DNA of 64,000 nucleotides from Gari tellinella. Lineage: Eukaryota; Mollusca; Bivalvia; Cardiida; Psammobiidae. The position numbers and the translations under genes were made by a program. The notes under the pieces were generated by a model. It did not search any database. It saw only the letters and a list, made by a program, of their open reading frames with translations, and was not told the origin of the DNA. Where the stretch lies: contig OV277867.1 in assembly GCA_922989275.2 (NCBI GenBank), positions 8,804,001 through 8,868,000 on the forward strand, in the 5' to 3' direction. Within the stretch, counting starts at the first letter, position 1; every line of letters starts with the position of its first letter. Below, piece after piece: positions 10,831-22,252 of the stretch.

Positions 10831-10976
10831 GGCAATCTTTAAAACCATGTGACTGCTTAATGTATGAACAAAAGTAATGCAGAAAGCTCATCAATGAAAC
10901 TTTTCCTGAAAAAAGCTGCTTTCTGTCCTAAAGGCCACCAATATACCTCATTTTAGTGGTCATTTAAATACAAGTA

Positions 10977-11222
10977 CAGTGGAGAATCTGTTATACTTTC
11001 CCGTTTAAACGCAAACGTACGCAAACGCAAAACACTAAAACGTAGAAAAGTACAACTTTTTGACAATTCTCATAATTCATATTTATCTTGGTGGCAAACA
11101 GTTTGGAGCCTGATCAGACGCCGGGTAACCCGGCGTCTGATCTGGCTCCAAACTGTTTGCACTGCAAATAATAGTTTTAGCGTAAACGCGTTTATTGGGA
11201 AAGAATAACAGATTCTCCACTG
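10977..11222. mobile_element. M1 MITE
   Basis: 246 bp, TA-flanked; CAGTGGAGAATCTGTTATAC ends; H2 tip CCGGGTAACCCGG. Confidence 0.88.
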
Positions 11223-11397
11223 TATGACGTTATTTGCTGCAAAGAGGAACATCCTGTTTATATACAGCTAATGAATAAAGCTAAATGATGTTAATAAATC
11301 AAAGTAACTGCCCAAAAGAAATTAAGAGAAACTGTGATCTTTATCAAAAAGACACGTAATTCATCAGTTATGGGCGAGGTCATTTTTAGTGTACCAT

Positions 11398-11908
11398 TAT
11401 CCTATTACTCCATAAATACATCTTTTTATACCTTTAAATTATTCCTCCATTAAAGTAAATTATAGTTCCACAATATACAGAAATGAATATGCAACATAAG
11501 CAATATTTCTAGTATCCTAGCAGATAGTCATCATGTAAAGCAGGCTGAGAGTAAAGCAGAATGCACCTTAAGGCACATTCTGCTTTAAAAATGACCTTTA
11601 ATCTGCTTTAACCCTTTGAGCCCTAGTCCCGCATATAGGCGTCCTTTTCAAACAGTATACATGTGAAAATACACTTGTCCTATGCAAACAGTGAATACCC
11701 AGATCAGAGGGCTCCTCACGGAGCCCTCTGATCTGGGTCTTCACTGTTTGTCATAATGTAAAACATTGACAAAAATAACCCTTAAAAGTCAGAAATGAAC
11801 TAGACTAAAATGGAAACTGGGATTGTCCATTTAAAGTTTCAGGGAGGAAAGAGTTAAGTGATCACCTAGCTGTCTTCAAAATGACGATAAAGGCTATGGA
11901 GTAAAGGA
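11398..11908. mobile_element. T1 MITE interrupted by T2
   Basis: Left CCTATTACTCCATAAATAC, right CTATGGAGTAAAGG. A T2 element sits in the motif CTGC-TTTAA-GTGATCACC at 11612-11853. Confidence 0.75.
11612..11853 (+). mobile_element. T2 MITE nested in T1
   Basis: 242 bp; TTAA 11608-11611 and 11854-11857; ends CCCTTTGAGCCCTAGTCCCG / CAGGGAGGAAAGAG; H2 with GGAGCCCTCTGATCTGGG. Confidence 0.88.
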
Positions 11909-11994
11909 TAAGACACTGGAAATAACTATTGGGGAAAGGAATCATCAAATTACCTCTTTCAACACCATGAACCTGTTTGAAATATACTCAGTAC

Positions 11995-12175
11995 AGTTGC
12001 AAACAGTGAAGACCAAGATCAGAGGGCTCCTGTTGGAGCCCTCTGATCTGGGTCTACACTGTTTGCTAATTTAGACCAGTATTTATTAAACTTACCAGAA
12101 TTTCAAGTAGACTGGTTCATGTTTTGGTAACTAAAAAGATCCACAAGGGAACCTATTAACCCACAAGGGTTACTT
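11995..12175. repeat. Family O repeat with H2 hairpin
   Basis: CAAACAGTGAAGACCAAGAT...GTTTGCTAATTT, then CAAGTAGACTGGTTCATG and AAAGATCCACAAGGGA, as at 8020. Confidence 0.6.
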
Positions 12176-12441
12176 AGTTTTGAAGGAGTTGAAGGATAAT
12201 AGTATCCTAAGACTCTAATGTAGAGAAGGAAAATTAGGGTTAATGTTTAGCCACATTATACGGAACTGAAGATTTTTGTTTCAAATCATATGTTGATGGT
12301 ACATTTAATGTTTTAAGTTTCTTTTTATATGTAAGCTTTGAGGATAGGTACTGTCATAAAATGTCAAATAAATCACTTTTATGTCCGTGGAAATGGTCAC
12401 CTAGGATACATAATTGTCTGCCTATTTTGATTATGTACCTA

Positions 12442-12648
12442 CAGTAGAACCCCTATTTTATGACCCCTAAATGAGATTATTTATGGGGTATTAGAAAAGC
12501 AGGTGACTGCTTCAAGAAAGATGAAAGTAAAGCAGAAAGCTCCTGTAGGAGCTTTCTGCTTTACTTTCACTTTCCTTTCAGGTGGTACCTGTCTTTAAAG
12601 CAACCAAACAGACTTCTATTTAGTGTCCATAATAGAGGGGTTCTACAG
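12442..12648. mobile_element. M2 MITE
   Basis: TA-flanked; CAGTAGAACCCCTATTTTAT / AATAGAGGGGTTCTA; hairpin GCAGAAAGCTCCTGTAGGAG. It directly abuts the M3 element, sharing the TA at 12649-12650. Confidence 0.8.
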
Positions 12649-12650
12649 TA

Positions 12651-13019
12651 CAGTGAAACTCCTCTAAACCGGAACCTCTAAATACCGGAATTCTCTCTAA
12701 ACCGGACAAAAACTTTGGTCCCCGGTCCAAACCTTCTTTATTTTAACCCATTACACCATAAATACGCTTTTTTACATCCTCGGTTTATTTTTACACTGAA
12801 GAAAATAGTTTGTACATTCTAGTAGATGATAGCTTAAAGCAGGTTGAAAGTAAAGCAGAATGCACCTTAAGGTGCATTCTGCTTTACTTTCAACCTGCTT
12901 TAAGTGGTCAGCTATCTTCCATACTAGATACAAGTCAAAACCCCTCTAAACCGGAAACCCCTCTAATCCGGACATTTTTTGTTGTCCCCACACATGTCCG
13001 GTTTAGAGGGGTTTCACGG
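12651..13019. mobile_element. M3 element with nested T1
   Basis: Ends CAGTGAAACTCCTCTAAACC / GGTTTAGAGGGGTTTCACGG with two internal copies of the CTCTAAACCGG motif on each side. A T1 element (left TTAA 12743-12746, H1 centred near 12871) is nested and has lost its right end near 12932. Confidence 0.75.
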
Positions 13020-13065
13020 TATTTAAAAAGCGGATCCTTACAGTGCTGGAACCATTCTTTGCATC

Positions 13066-13138
13066 CTTTGCAAACAGTGTAGACCCATTTTAGAGGGCTC
13101 CTGAAGGAGCCCTCTAAATGGGTCTGCACTGTTTGTCA
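13066..13138. repeat. H2 hairpin, free-standing
   Basis: CAAACAGTGTAGACCCATTT ... AAATGGGTCTGCACTGTTTG with GGGCTCCTGAAGGAGCCC tip. Confidence 0.65.
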
Positions 13139-13608
13139 TGCTTTCAAGTATTTTTCTGATTCACCGGAGACCTCTTGACAGTCAATGTACACTAGTCATT
13201 TATCAAATAAAGAGTCTTTTTGAAAATTAGACATCGTAAGGGTTTATGGTGGAAAGGGGGTGAAAACCAACTCCTGTTTTATTGTTATAAAAATGTTTAA
13301 TGGAAACATCATAGTGACAGCTGAACAAATTTCAAGGGTTTGATTGAAAATTCATTGGGTAATAGGTGGACCTCCAGCCATTTATCATAATAAAATATAT
13401 GGTAGGATGTTTTTCGGCAATTTTTATGCCCATTTTTATGCCAGATTTCTAGAATTTTGGTTATAATATTGGGGTTTGTTTTCTCTATGGAAACTGAGAT
13501 AATTAAGTTAATTGGTCACCTAAAACAAGAAATAGCAGTCCATGGATGACACAGGTAGCAGATTACTGCAAAATGACAATTCAATAGGTTCCTTTATAGC
13601 TTAACCCA
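13139..13608. other. Intron sequence, nothing recognised
   Basis: No exon, RNA gene or repeat end was recognised. Confidence 0.4.
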
Positions 13609-14062
13609 GTTAGCTCATTTCCCCATAAATATACCTTTTTTATGCCTTTAATTTATTCTCCCACTGAAGAAAGTAGTATACAGTTATGAATTATGTGACA
13701 GAAGAAATATTCGCTTTATCCTATCAGATGGTAGCTTAAAGCAGGTTGAAAGTAAAGCAGAATGCGCCTTAACCCATTACCCCATAAATACGACTTTTTA
13801 CGTCTATCATTTATTCCCCACTGAAGAAAATAGTTCCAATTTATACAATTACGAATATGTGTAATAAGATATATTTTCTATATTCTAGCTGAAGGTAGCT
13901 TAAAGCAGGATGAAAGTAAAGCAGAATGTGCTTTAAGTGGTAACCTATATTTAATACTAGAAACAGGCTATGGGGTAATGGGTTAAGGCATTCTGCTTTA
14001 CTTTCAACCTGCTTTAAGTGGTCACTTGTCTTCAATACTAGAAATAGGCGATGGAGTATTGG
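13609..14062. mobile_element. T1 MITE with T1 inserted in its hairpin tip
   Basis: Host T1 ends at TTAA 14063-14066. Its palindrome AATGCGCC-TTAA-GGCATTCTG is split exactly at the central TTAA. Confidence 0.82.
13773..13982. mobile_element. T1 MITE nested at an H1 apex
   Basis: 210 bp, TTAA 13769-13772 and 13983-13986; ends CCCATTACCCC / GGGGTAATGGG. Its own H1 has lost most of one arm. Confidence 0.85.
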
Positions 14063-14469
14063 GTTAAGCCTATATAGTGTCTACTAAAGTAGACACTTGC
14101 AAACATTGTAGGCATCGCATTACACTGCGTCTCATCTGGATTTGCACTGTTTGCAATTTTTTGATGAAATGTTTTACTGCATGGACAAACAATGCAGTGG
14201 CCTTAGATCACCAGTTTATATCTATAATGAAATCTTCCAGTAACCGCACAGGGAGAGTTCATTGCAGCTTGCAGGCATAATTGCAGGATCAAAACCAGGC
14301 CAATTACAACAACATCAATGAATATTCATCTGTGGCACTTTTGCAGAGAAGTATATAAAGGTGTCCTATAGCACTAAGGCAGAGAAAAGGATGGATGGAT
14401 GGATGGGTTGGGTTTACGGCACTGCAACACAGAATGGGTCATATAGGGCCAATGATGATGAGAGATGAT

Positions 14470-14725
14470 CAGGGCTGCCATTTCTCTGGATTTTTCCTAA
14501 GTATTCGGATTTTTTTCCTAGCATATCGTAGCTTAAAACAGGCTGAAAGTAAAGCAGAATGCGCCTTAAGGCGCATTCTGCTTTACTTTCAACCTGTTTT
14601 AAGCAGCCATGTGTCTTCAAAACAAGGAACAGACTATGGGGTAAAGGTATGATTAGTAAAATTGCGTCTGAAAAATTGAAAATTTGAAATCTTAGGATTT
14701 TCATGATCAACTTATGGCAGCCCTG
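14470..14725. mobile_element. A2 hAT-like MITE, exact 8-bp duplication
   Basis: 256 bp; ends CAGGGCTGCCATTTCTC / TTATGGCAGCCCTG; flanking GAGATGAT at 14462-14469 and 14726-14733. The centre is an H1 hairpin (GCGCCTTAAGGCGC tip). A second copy is at 48943-49201. Confidence 0.88.
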
Positions 14726-14848
14726 GAGATGATCATGAGGAATGATCTTAAGAAGATGATTTCCGTGAATCTCATTCCCTGCAAAGCAGGGCATTATACA
14801 ATAAAAACCACTGACCTGTGAAAAAAATACTTAGGTTCAATTTCACAC

Positions 14849-14900
14849 AGTTTGGAGCCAGATCAGATGCCAGGTAACCAGGTGTCTGACCAGGTTTCCA
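14849..14900. repeat. H2 hairpin beside the long inverted repeat
   Basis: CAGTTTGGAGCCAGATCAGA with GCCAGGTAACCAGGTG tip. The second arm is cut where the 5.6 kb element begins. Confidence 0.5.
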
Positions 14901-16622
14901 TTTAGTCTAAGCTGTAGACCACTTTTATTTGCGGTGAAAGGACCATACAACCTTTTGGTACTATCTTATAGCATATTTGCTCAGGAGTTCGGAACCAATC
15001 GTCTGACGCGTATTTAGGTAGTGATAAGGGGAGATAATTGAGGTTAAAGTTGTCTGCCCTTGGATTTTTAAGCAAACAATGGCATCCTTATTGGGCTTTT
15101 ATTTCATGTGTTACAGATTTGAAAAGGGTATTTTGTTAGCAATTATCAATGTAGTATATCTGAATACAAATTTTGAAAATGTTTTAGGAAAGTTTCAGAC
15201 TCATTTAAATCCAAAATGGCCACCAAAATGGCTAATTTTAGTAACATTTCATCTTTTCGAGCAATAACAATACTTATATTGACTACAATTGATACTCATA
15301 TGGAACAATTTTAGTTGATTCGTATTGTACATCAACTTAGATATTATACTATCTTTTTATTTGATGTGTTTCCTGTCATCCAGTGCTGAGATAATCAAAA
15401 ATGGCCGCCGTATATACCTACCTTATTAATTTCTACTTACATAAATTTTCTTGATTGGGGCTTTCATTTTCTTTGTAAGATATTCAAATGGTATTTCATA
15501 AGCAATTATTAAAGAAGTTTCCCCAAATACATATTTTAAAAATGTTTTAGGATAGTTTCAGAGCTATTTTAATCCAAAATGGCTACCGAATGGCTATTTT
15601 TAGTAACAATTAAGCTTTTCGATCAACTCAACTACTTTTATTGACTGTATTGGATATTTTATAAACAATTTTAGTTGTTTCGTATTTAATATTAACTGAA
15701 AAAGTCCAGTAAGCTTTTATTTAGATTTGTTCCTGTCATCCAGTGCTGATATAATCCAAAATGGCTGCCGTTTATATTTTTTTGCTATATATTTCTATTA
15801 ATATAAATTTTCTTGATTTAAAAGGTTGTGCAAATATTTTATGTTTGTGTCTTTCCATGTCATTGTGCCAAACATTGTTCAATCTGATAAATGCTGAAGT
15901 TGGTAATGCTTTTACAGGATAATAGTGGCTTTTATTGACCACCATATAATTAAAATGTTTATTAGATCAATATTGATTTTGTCTCATACAGATAACTATA
16001 AGGATAGATGTGCTAATAAAGGGGATATTTCTTTCAAATGTTGAACCTATTTATTATTACTTAGTATCAAAATAAATGGATAAAATGTGTAGCGCTGTAT
16101 AAAAGTCTATATTTTGTTCCCAGTTGTGTAATGTACATGTACATAAAACACATATTTGTCACTAGTTTTCGCAGGTTAGTGAAAATTGTAATTTTCAGTT
16201 GATTGTCATGTATATACATGGAGAATATTCGTCTTACATGGCCGAATCACGGTTTATCAAGCAAGGCATTTAATAAGTGGTTCAAAGCCTGGGTCATTTT
16301 GGTGTTGTTTTTTTAGATCTACGGAAACAAATATGAGACTTAAGTTAACCACTTAATGGTACAAAAAGCACCATGAAGCTAAATACCCTTTTCACTTATT
16401 TAACGGATTCACTGAGGAGAAACTCTGATCTTAACGAAGCTATTTTTCCTTTTTTAACAAGTGCAATGTAGATAGATTGGAAGCTGGGCACTTATAAGTC
16501 GAGGAAGTGGGCCTTGTTCATTAACAAAACCCAGTTCTTACGTGAAGTCAAATCTTTGATGTTAAGACCTGGCACAAATGTGAATTTGTCAGAGGAGAGA
16601 GACGTCGTGTCTCCAAATAAAA

Positions 16623-16841
16623 TTATGTGTCCATTATTCTTCCAGTGTCATTTAATGATTCAATAGGTAACCCTGTGAGTTTATACAGCAATGGCAATGC
16701 TGTTTTGGGCCCGATGCATTTGGTTTTTGACTTCAGAGACAGTATAGCAATGTTATATTCCGCAACTGGTATGTATGTATTATAACTTATCGAAATCAAG
16801 GGGTTGATCCAAGAAAAAGTATCCGGGAAAATGCGAAACAA
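16623..16841 (-). pseudogene. Coding remnant, left arm
   Basis: A 72-codon minus frame ends with GLPIESLNDTGRIMD. The plus strand at about 18808-18909 in the right arm encodes the related string NIESLNDTGRIIETYLETI. Such conservation between inverted copies suggests a formerly coding segment. The family is not recognised and no complete protein can be built. Confidence 0.4.
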
Positions 16842-17825
16842 TAGAAAAATATAAAGACAATATGATTATGATGATGCTTTGAGAAGTGACGATAAGCGTC
16901 ATTAAAGCAAGGGAGGTCATGCACCATCACAGTTGTAAAACGAACTTTAAATAAACTCTAAAAAAGAATCATAGTATTATAGAGAAAGTAACTAAATCAG
17001 ATCAAGATTCTTGGCAATCTGACCATTGAATGTTCTCAAGGATCACGTTTCTGAAACACTAATAGACTCCGAAGGCGTTGCGATTTTAACTTTCTTTCAT
17101 ATCACTATGCTACATTGATGTTCTCAATGAAGGTGGTAATCCTCACAGGCTTGAAGTCTGGGTGACAGGACTAGCAGGATTTTCCTGCAATTGAAGTTCG
17201 TTCAATGCTCTAACAATAGTTGATCTTTTCTTTCCAAACAGACCAAATAAAAGGCAATGAAATCAAAAGGGTAAATTTTGACTACAATTCAACTGTACTG
17301 GCAATATCTTCTTTGCAATGCTGAATCAAAGACCTAGAAAAAGGCCTACGGTATTAACTACCTGAACTCTTAACTGTCGAAACTCTAGTGAAGGGTCAAA
17401 CTTAGCTGCAAGGTGACTTGAAGTGATTCTTAAATGAATGTGCTATACACAGGTTCAAGATCTAGACTGATAGTCATTGCAGGCTAGTTACAGCAAATTC
17501 AAAATTATATTCTATGAGTGTATAAAGTGTGGGTTTCATATCATATCAACTAAGTGCATGTATATTTTTGCAACCAGCCGTTAATAAAGTTGAATCTTAG
17601 CAACTCTGACTAGACGATTTGTCAATACATATATCTTGCTTTCTTTTACTTTAAAACATTTATAAGAGTATCTGGTTGTGGGTTTTAATCTTCACCACAT
17701 ATTCTCGCGTAACCATAGTACATGTATATATCTTATGTTGACTTAATATTACATGTACATGTGACATGTATACTACATGTACATGTGACATGTATACTCT
17801 TACATATACATGGACCATTTCTTCA

Positions 17826-17990
17826 CTACCAGGTGCAGTGACAAGTGAAAGAACAGTCTGTTTGGTCAAGACTTTTCCAGTGACATAATTTTTGCTGCAA
17901 GTCATGGAAATATAAAAACAGGAAAGCACCTCACTATGTGTCTTGGAATCAAAAGTCTAACCTTTCTAGAAAAGTTATTTATATTCTCAA
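17826..17990 (+). pseudogene. Coding remnant with frame breaks, left copy
   Basis: The plus frames hold TSERTVCLVKTFPVT, then after a frame change SHGNIKTGKHLTMCLGIKSL. The same fragment, inverted and better kept, lies at 18126-18428. It contains a stop and a frameshift, so it is non-functional. The family is not named with confidence. Confidence 0.45.
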
Positions 17991-18125
17991 CCATATTTGT
18001 CATAGCAGAAACTACATGGGAGTTGTAGAACTGGTATAATGCCCAACTCCAGACCAGTTGTCAAACCAGTTGTAACAAGCTATTACAAGTTGACATTTTA
18101 CATTCACTTACGGTAATTCTGTCGC

Positions 18126-18428
18126 TTATTCAGTTTTCAGTTCTTCTACTGGCATGTGGTTTATGTGATGACTCATGCGGTTCAGAATATCAATAACCTT
18201 TTTAGAACTTGTCAGGCTTTTGATACCAAGAATCATAGTTAGGTACTCTCCCTTTTTCCACATGACTTCCGAAATACTATCGCATGAAACAGTCTTGGCC
18301 AAATATACTGTTCTTTCACTTCTCACTGCGCTTAAAACTAAAACAGAGTTATTACATGTACATGCACCGGTATATGTAAGAGCATTTTTCTTGGATATGC
18401 TCCTTGGGAACATTCTACCCATGGCCAA
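18126..18428 (-). pseudogene. Coding remnant, right copy, stop near the end
   Basis: A 100-codon minus frame with SERTVYLAKTVSCDSISEVM, ILGIKSLTSSKKVIDILNRM and HMPVEELKTE, then an in-frame TGA, ATELP, and a possible donor GTAAGTG. It matches the left fragment at 17826-17990, so both arms captured or duplicated the same exon. It probably comes from an autonomous transposon or host gene carried by the element; which one cannot be decided by eye. Confidence 0.45.
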
Positions 18429-18807
18429 CTTGCAAAGATTCTTGCTCTAATTTAGTAAATTTCTCTAGAATACTATTATTCCTATGTAGAGTTTATTTAA
18501 ACTTCCTTTTACAACTGTGATGGCAAATAATCTCCTTTGCGATCATATGAGTATCACTTATTCATGCTGAAAGTCACTCATCTTCACTTCTCAGAGCAAC
18601 ATCATAATGAATATATTGTCTTGGTTGCTTCCATGTTTCGCAGGATACTCCTTCTTGGATCGGCCCCAGGGTTGATTGTGATAAGTTATCACAGAGCATG
18701 CAGCTTGGGGAATAAATACAGATGTACGTAGATGGGATCATAGCTCAACTGTCTATGATACACCAAGAACGCAATGTTTACGCTTTTGTATCCTTTGTGT
18801 CTGTTTG

Positions 18808-18912
18808 TTTCCTGAACCCCGAACAGGAGTCACTATAGTAGCTAACATTGAATCATTAAATGACACTGGAAGAATAATTGAAACATATTTGGAGACAATA
18901 CATCTCTCTTGT
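18808..18912 (+). pseudogene. Coding remnant, right arm
   Basis: Plus-frame fragment EPRTGVTIVANIESLNDTGR matching the inverted fragment at 16623-16841. No start, splice sites or continuation are clear. Confidence 0.35.
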
Positions 18913-20566
18913 CTGATAAAGTCATATTTTTTCTATTAGTGCCTAGGTATTTTCATCAAAAGGTTTTACTTTATTTAAGTACTGGGATTTGTCAATGTGC
19001 AACACACACTTCCTCGACTTATTGGTGTCTATCTTCCAGTCCAACTACATTGCACTTGAGAAAGATCATAATCAGTATCGTTCAAATCACAATGAAATTA
19101 GTCAAACAAGTATTTAGCTTCGATGCTATAGCCAGATTAACTTATATTCACCGTTGACATACATACTAATTTTTCAACTGAAAATAGCAATTTCAACAAA
19201 CCCGCGAAAACTAGTGACAAATATGTTTTATGTGTATTATACACCCCGGTACAAAAATAAGCGTTTATATAGTGCTACATATTATATACATTTGTTTTAA
19301 ACTAAAAAAAATTAATATGTCCTAACTTTGTAAAGAAATATCCCCTTTATTGGCTAATATATCCTGATAGTTATCTGTATCAGAAAAACAAACTTTATCA
19401 AATACATACTTTGATTGTATGGTGGTCAAGGTAGGCCATACATTATTCCTGTAAAATCATTACCAACTTCTGGCTTTATCAGCATGAACTATGTTTGCCA
19501 CAATGACATGGAAAGACACGCAAAAAAAAAAAAGATTTGCAAAACCTGGCAAATCAAGAAAATTTATATTAGTAGAAAATAGTAAAAAATAGTACCAACG
19601 GCAGCCATATTGGTTAATATCAGCGCTGGACCACAGGAACCAATCAAATTGAAAGCTTATCGGATTTCTTAGTTAATGTTTAATAAGAAAAAACTAAATC
19701 GGTTTATATAATATCAATTACAATCAATAAAAGTAGTTGAGTTGCTCCAAAAGATAAATTGTTACTAAAAATAGCCATTTGGCAGCCATTTTGGATTTCA
19801 ATGAGTCTGAAACTATCCTAAAACATTTTCAAAATATGTATTTGGGGAAACTTCTTCAATAATTGATTACAAAATACCATTTTGAATCTCTAAAAAATGA
19901 AATGAAGGCCCCAATCAAGAAAATTTATGTAAGTAAAAATTAATAAGGTAGGTATATACGGCGGCCATTTTTGATTATCTCAGCACTGGATGACAGGAAA
20001 CTCATCAAATAAAAAGCTAGTATAATATCTAAGTTGATGTACAATACGAATCAACTAAAATTGTTCCATATGAGTATCAATTGTAGTCAATATAAGTAAT
20101 GTTATTGCTCGAAAAGCTGAAATGTTTCCAAAATTAGCCATTTTGACGGCCATTTTGGATTTAAATGAGTCTGAAACTTTCCTGAAACATTTTCAAAATT
20201 TGTATTCAGATATACTACATTGATAATTGCTAACAAAATACCTTTTTTAAATCTGTAACACATGAAATAAAAGCTCAATAAGGATGCCATTGTTTGCATA
20301 AAAATCCAAGGGCAGACAACTTTAACCTCAATTATCTCCCCTTATCACTACCTAAATACGCGTCAGACGATTGTTTCCAAACTCCTGAGGAAATATGCTA
20401 TAAGATAGTACCAAAAGTTTGTATGGTCCTTTCACCGCAAATAAAAGTGGTCTACAGCTTAGACTAATTATTTAGATCAAAATTAATTGTAAATTTTTCC
20501 AAAAAGTCTCATTACTTTTCGACTTTTTACTGCTCTGTAACAGTTGTTATATTTTTCTATCTTCAG

Positions 20567-20645
20567 AGGTAGTAGTGACGCATCTACAGACGACTATAGT
20601 TACAGAAGTAGTCGAAGACGAGAATCAAAGGAAGAACCTACAGAG
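20567..20645 (+). CDS. Exon 2 of the charged cytoskeletal-type gene
   Basis: Exon of 79 nt with a good acceptor (TTTTTCTATCTTCAG) and donor (GAG|GTCAGC). Its first base completes the Arg codon split from exon 1. The rest is 26 codons rich in Ser, Asp, Tyr and Arg (core STDDYSYRSSRRRES), ending in phase 0 with EEPTE. The phase match across a 12.7 kb intron is the main evidence that exons 1 and 2 belong together. The SY/SR pattern is repeated in exon 3, suggesting a disordered, possibly phosphorylated linker. It lies about 100 bp downstream of the end of the 5.6 kb inverted-repeat element. Confidence 0.78.
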
Positions 20646-20681
20646 GTCAGCTACATGTATTGTTGTTTTACTCACGTTTAA

Positions 20682-20915
20682 TCCTTTACTCCATAAATAC
20701 GCCTTTTTACGCTTTTGATTTAATCATATATAGACATACTTTATACAGTTATGAACATGAACCATCAGAAATATTTTTTATATTCTAGCAGATCCTAGCT
20801 TAAAGCAGGCTGAAATTAAAGCAGAATGCGCCCTCAGGCGCATTCTGCTTCAATTTCAACCTGCTTTAGGTGATCAAATGTCTTCAAAATTAGAAAACAG
20901 TTATGGGGTAATGGG
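20682..20915. mobile_element. T1 MITE
   Basis: TTAA 20678-20681 and 20916-20919; ends TCCTTTACTCC / GGGGTAATGGG; H1 tip GCGCCCTCAGGCGC. It lies 36 bp after the exon 2 donor. Confidence 0.82.
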
Positions 20916-20990
20916 TTAATCCTTTACTCCATAGAAACTTGTCTCTGTAAAAATTTAAACCTGTATGCATCAAGATCAGTTATTACTTAA

Positions 20991-21528
20991 AGGGACTCGC
21001 AACCGGATGGTGTACTTGTCAAAATAAAATAAAATACTCAAATAAAAGCAAATTTGTGGCATTATTTGGCTTCTGACATTAAAAAAATATGATCAGTCCA
21101 AAAAAAGTCTCAAGAATCGTCACCGAATCTTAGATTTTTAGATATTTTCCATCGTTTTTTTATACCGACTAGTAGACGGTATAGTTGTTGTTGTTGCTTC
21201 TCTACACGGGCTCAGACATAAACACGAGCCGAATTACGAAGTTGTATGCACTTTCGATCGCAACACATTGAAATACGTTAAATCGATCCGAGATAAACGG
21301 ATAGTTCCGTGGTCCATTGGTCTAAGCGGTTTCCCCTATTTTGCCTTCTGTCCGCCAATGCCGGGCCCCGGGTTCGAATCCCACCAGAGACCAATATTTT
21401 TTTTTATTGAAATACATTTTTTTAAACAGAATTTCTTATCCTAAACTAATTCTTTACCATTTATATAAGCGTTTGACACATATTTACAAATTACTATTTT
21501 TAATGCACCATCTGGTTGCGAGTCGCCT
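20991..21528 (+). mobile_element. T5 element with tRNA-like pol III module, copy 1
   Basis: 538 bp flanked by TTAA (20987-20990, 21529-21532). Inverted ends AGGGACTCGCAACCGGATGG / CCATCTGGTTGCGAGTCGCC. It contains the palindromic CCGACTAGTAGACGG, a tRNA-like stretch at 21308-21395 and a T10 run. A near-identical copy is at 40326-40863 and an inverted diverged copy at 62604-63130. Confidence 0.88.
21308..21406 (+). tRNA. tRNA-like (Ser/Leu-type) pseudo-tRNA with terminator run
   Basis: Box A-like GTGGTCCATTGGTCTAAGCG (21309-21328), long class II-like middle, box B GGTTCGAATCC (21371-21381), then T10 at 21397-21406. The 3' acceptor side CCAGAGACC has no matching 5' strand, so this is a tRNA-derived sequence rather than a working tRNA. 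It could still act as a pol III promoter. Confidence 0.6.
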
Positions 21529-21979
21529 TTAATTAACTCTTCCACTGAAGAAAAAAGTTTGCTCCACTTGATACAGTAATGAATATACATGGTAAGAAAT
21601 GTTTTCTGTATCCTAGCAGGTGGTAGTTTAAAGCAGGCTAAAAGTAAAGCAGAATTCACCTAAAAGCACATTCTGCTTTACTTTTAACCTGCTTTAAGTG
21701 GTCAATTAACTGTCTTCAAAACTAGAAAGAGGCTATGGGTTAATGTGGATCCAAACTGTTTGTCAGTGGTATCTTGTTTCTGTAAATGTACGGATTTCTG
21801 AACTGTAACAGAACTGATTACACTTCTAGCAGACAACAGTAACTAAGTGTAGAAAGAATTGCACAATTACATAATGTATATATCTTATATATCAAGGCAT
21901 AAATAACACTATTCTATGCAGTAGTTGTGCAGTAATAAATATTGTTGTAACAGATAGTCAACCATCTCTAGATCCAGGT

Positions 21980-22224
21980 AAAGTGGAGAGGACGTTATTC
22001 TTTCCCAATAAACTTGTTTATTTGCCGAGACCCTTAAATCGATTGCAAACATTCTGGAGCCAGATCAGACGCCGGGAAACCCGGCGTCTGATCAGGCTCC
22101 AAATTGTTTGCCACTCATATGAAAATAAAATTGTGAGGATTTTCTAAAAGCTGCCATTTTCTATATTTTATTGCATTGCATTTGTATTTTCTTTGAATAG
22201 GAAAGAACAACATCTTCTCCGCTG
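21980..22224. mobile_element. M1-related MITE, diverged
   Basis: AGTGGAGAGGACGTTATTC ... GAATAGGAAAGAACAACATC; H2 with GCCGGGAAACCCGGC tip. Ends have drifted and the TA flanks are unclear. Confidence 0.65.
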
Positions 22225-22252
22225 TTTGCACACTATTTGGAAAAGCAAGCTA

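Larger units (their letters stand above)
14903..20468. mobile_element. 5.6 kb element with very long inverted arms
   Basis: The two ends are inverted copies (TTAGTCTAAGCTGTAGACC at 14903; GGTCTACAGCTTAGACTAA near 20450-20468). The match continues inward for over 1.5 kb per arm, e.g. GATAAGGGGAGATAATTGAG versus its complement near 20325, CACTAGTTTTCGC near 16160 versus GCGAAAACTAGTG near 19204, and TCCAGTGTCATTTAATGATT near 16640 versus its complement near 18855. Each arm holds tandem ~360-bp units containing CAAAATGGC. The centre carries broken coding fragments in opposite orientations. No intact transposase was seen. Confidence 0.78.
20920..21735. mobile_element. T1 MITE carrying T5
   Basis: Second T1, directly adjoining the previous one through a shared TTAA. 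Its left part is interrupted at TTAA 20987 by T5; after T5 it resumes TTAACTCTTCCACTGAAG with H1 centred near 21659, and the right end is degraded. Confidence 0.65.

Noticed and set aside
14414..14794. 126-codon minus-strand frame
   Set aside because: It is the translation of the A2 MITE and its H1 hairpin; the same ALRRILLYFQPVLS string appears wherever H1 occurs.
21308..21395. Functional tRNA-Ser or tRNA-Leu gene
   Set aside because: The 5' and 3' acceptor strands do not pair and the same sequence is repeated inside a transposon.
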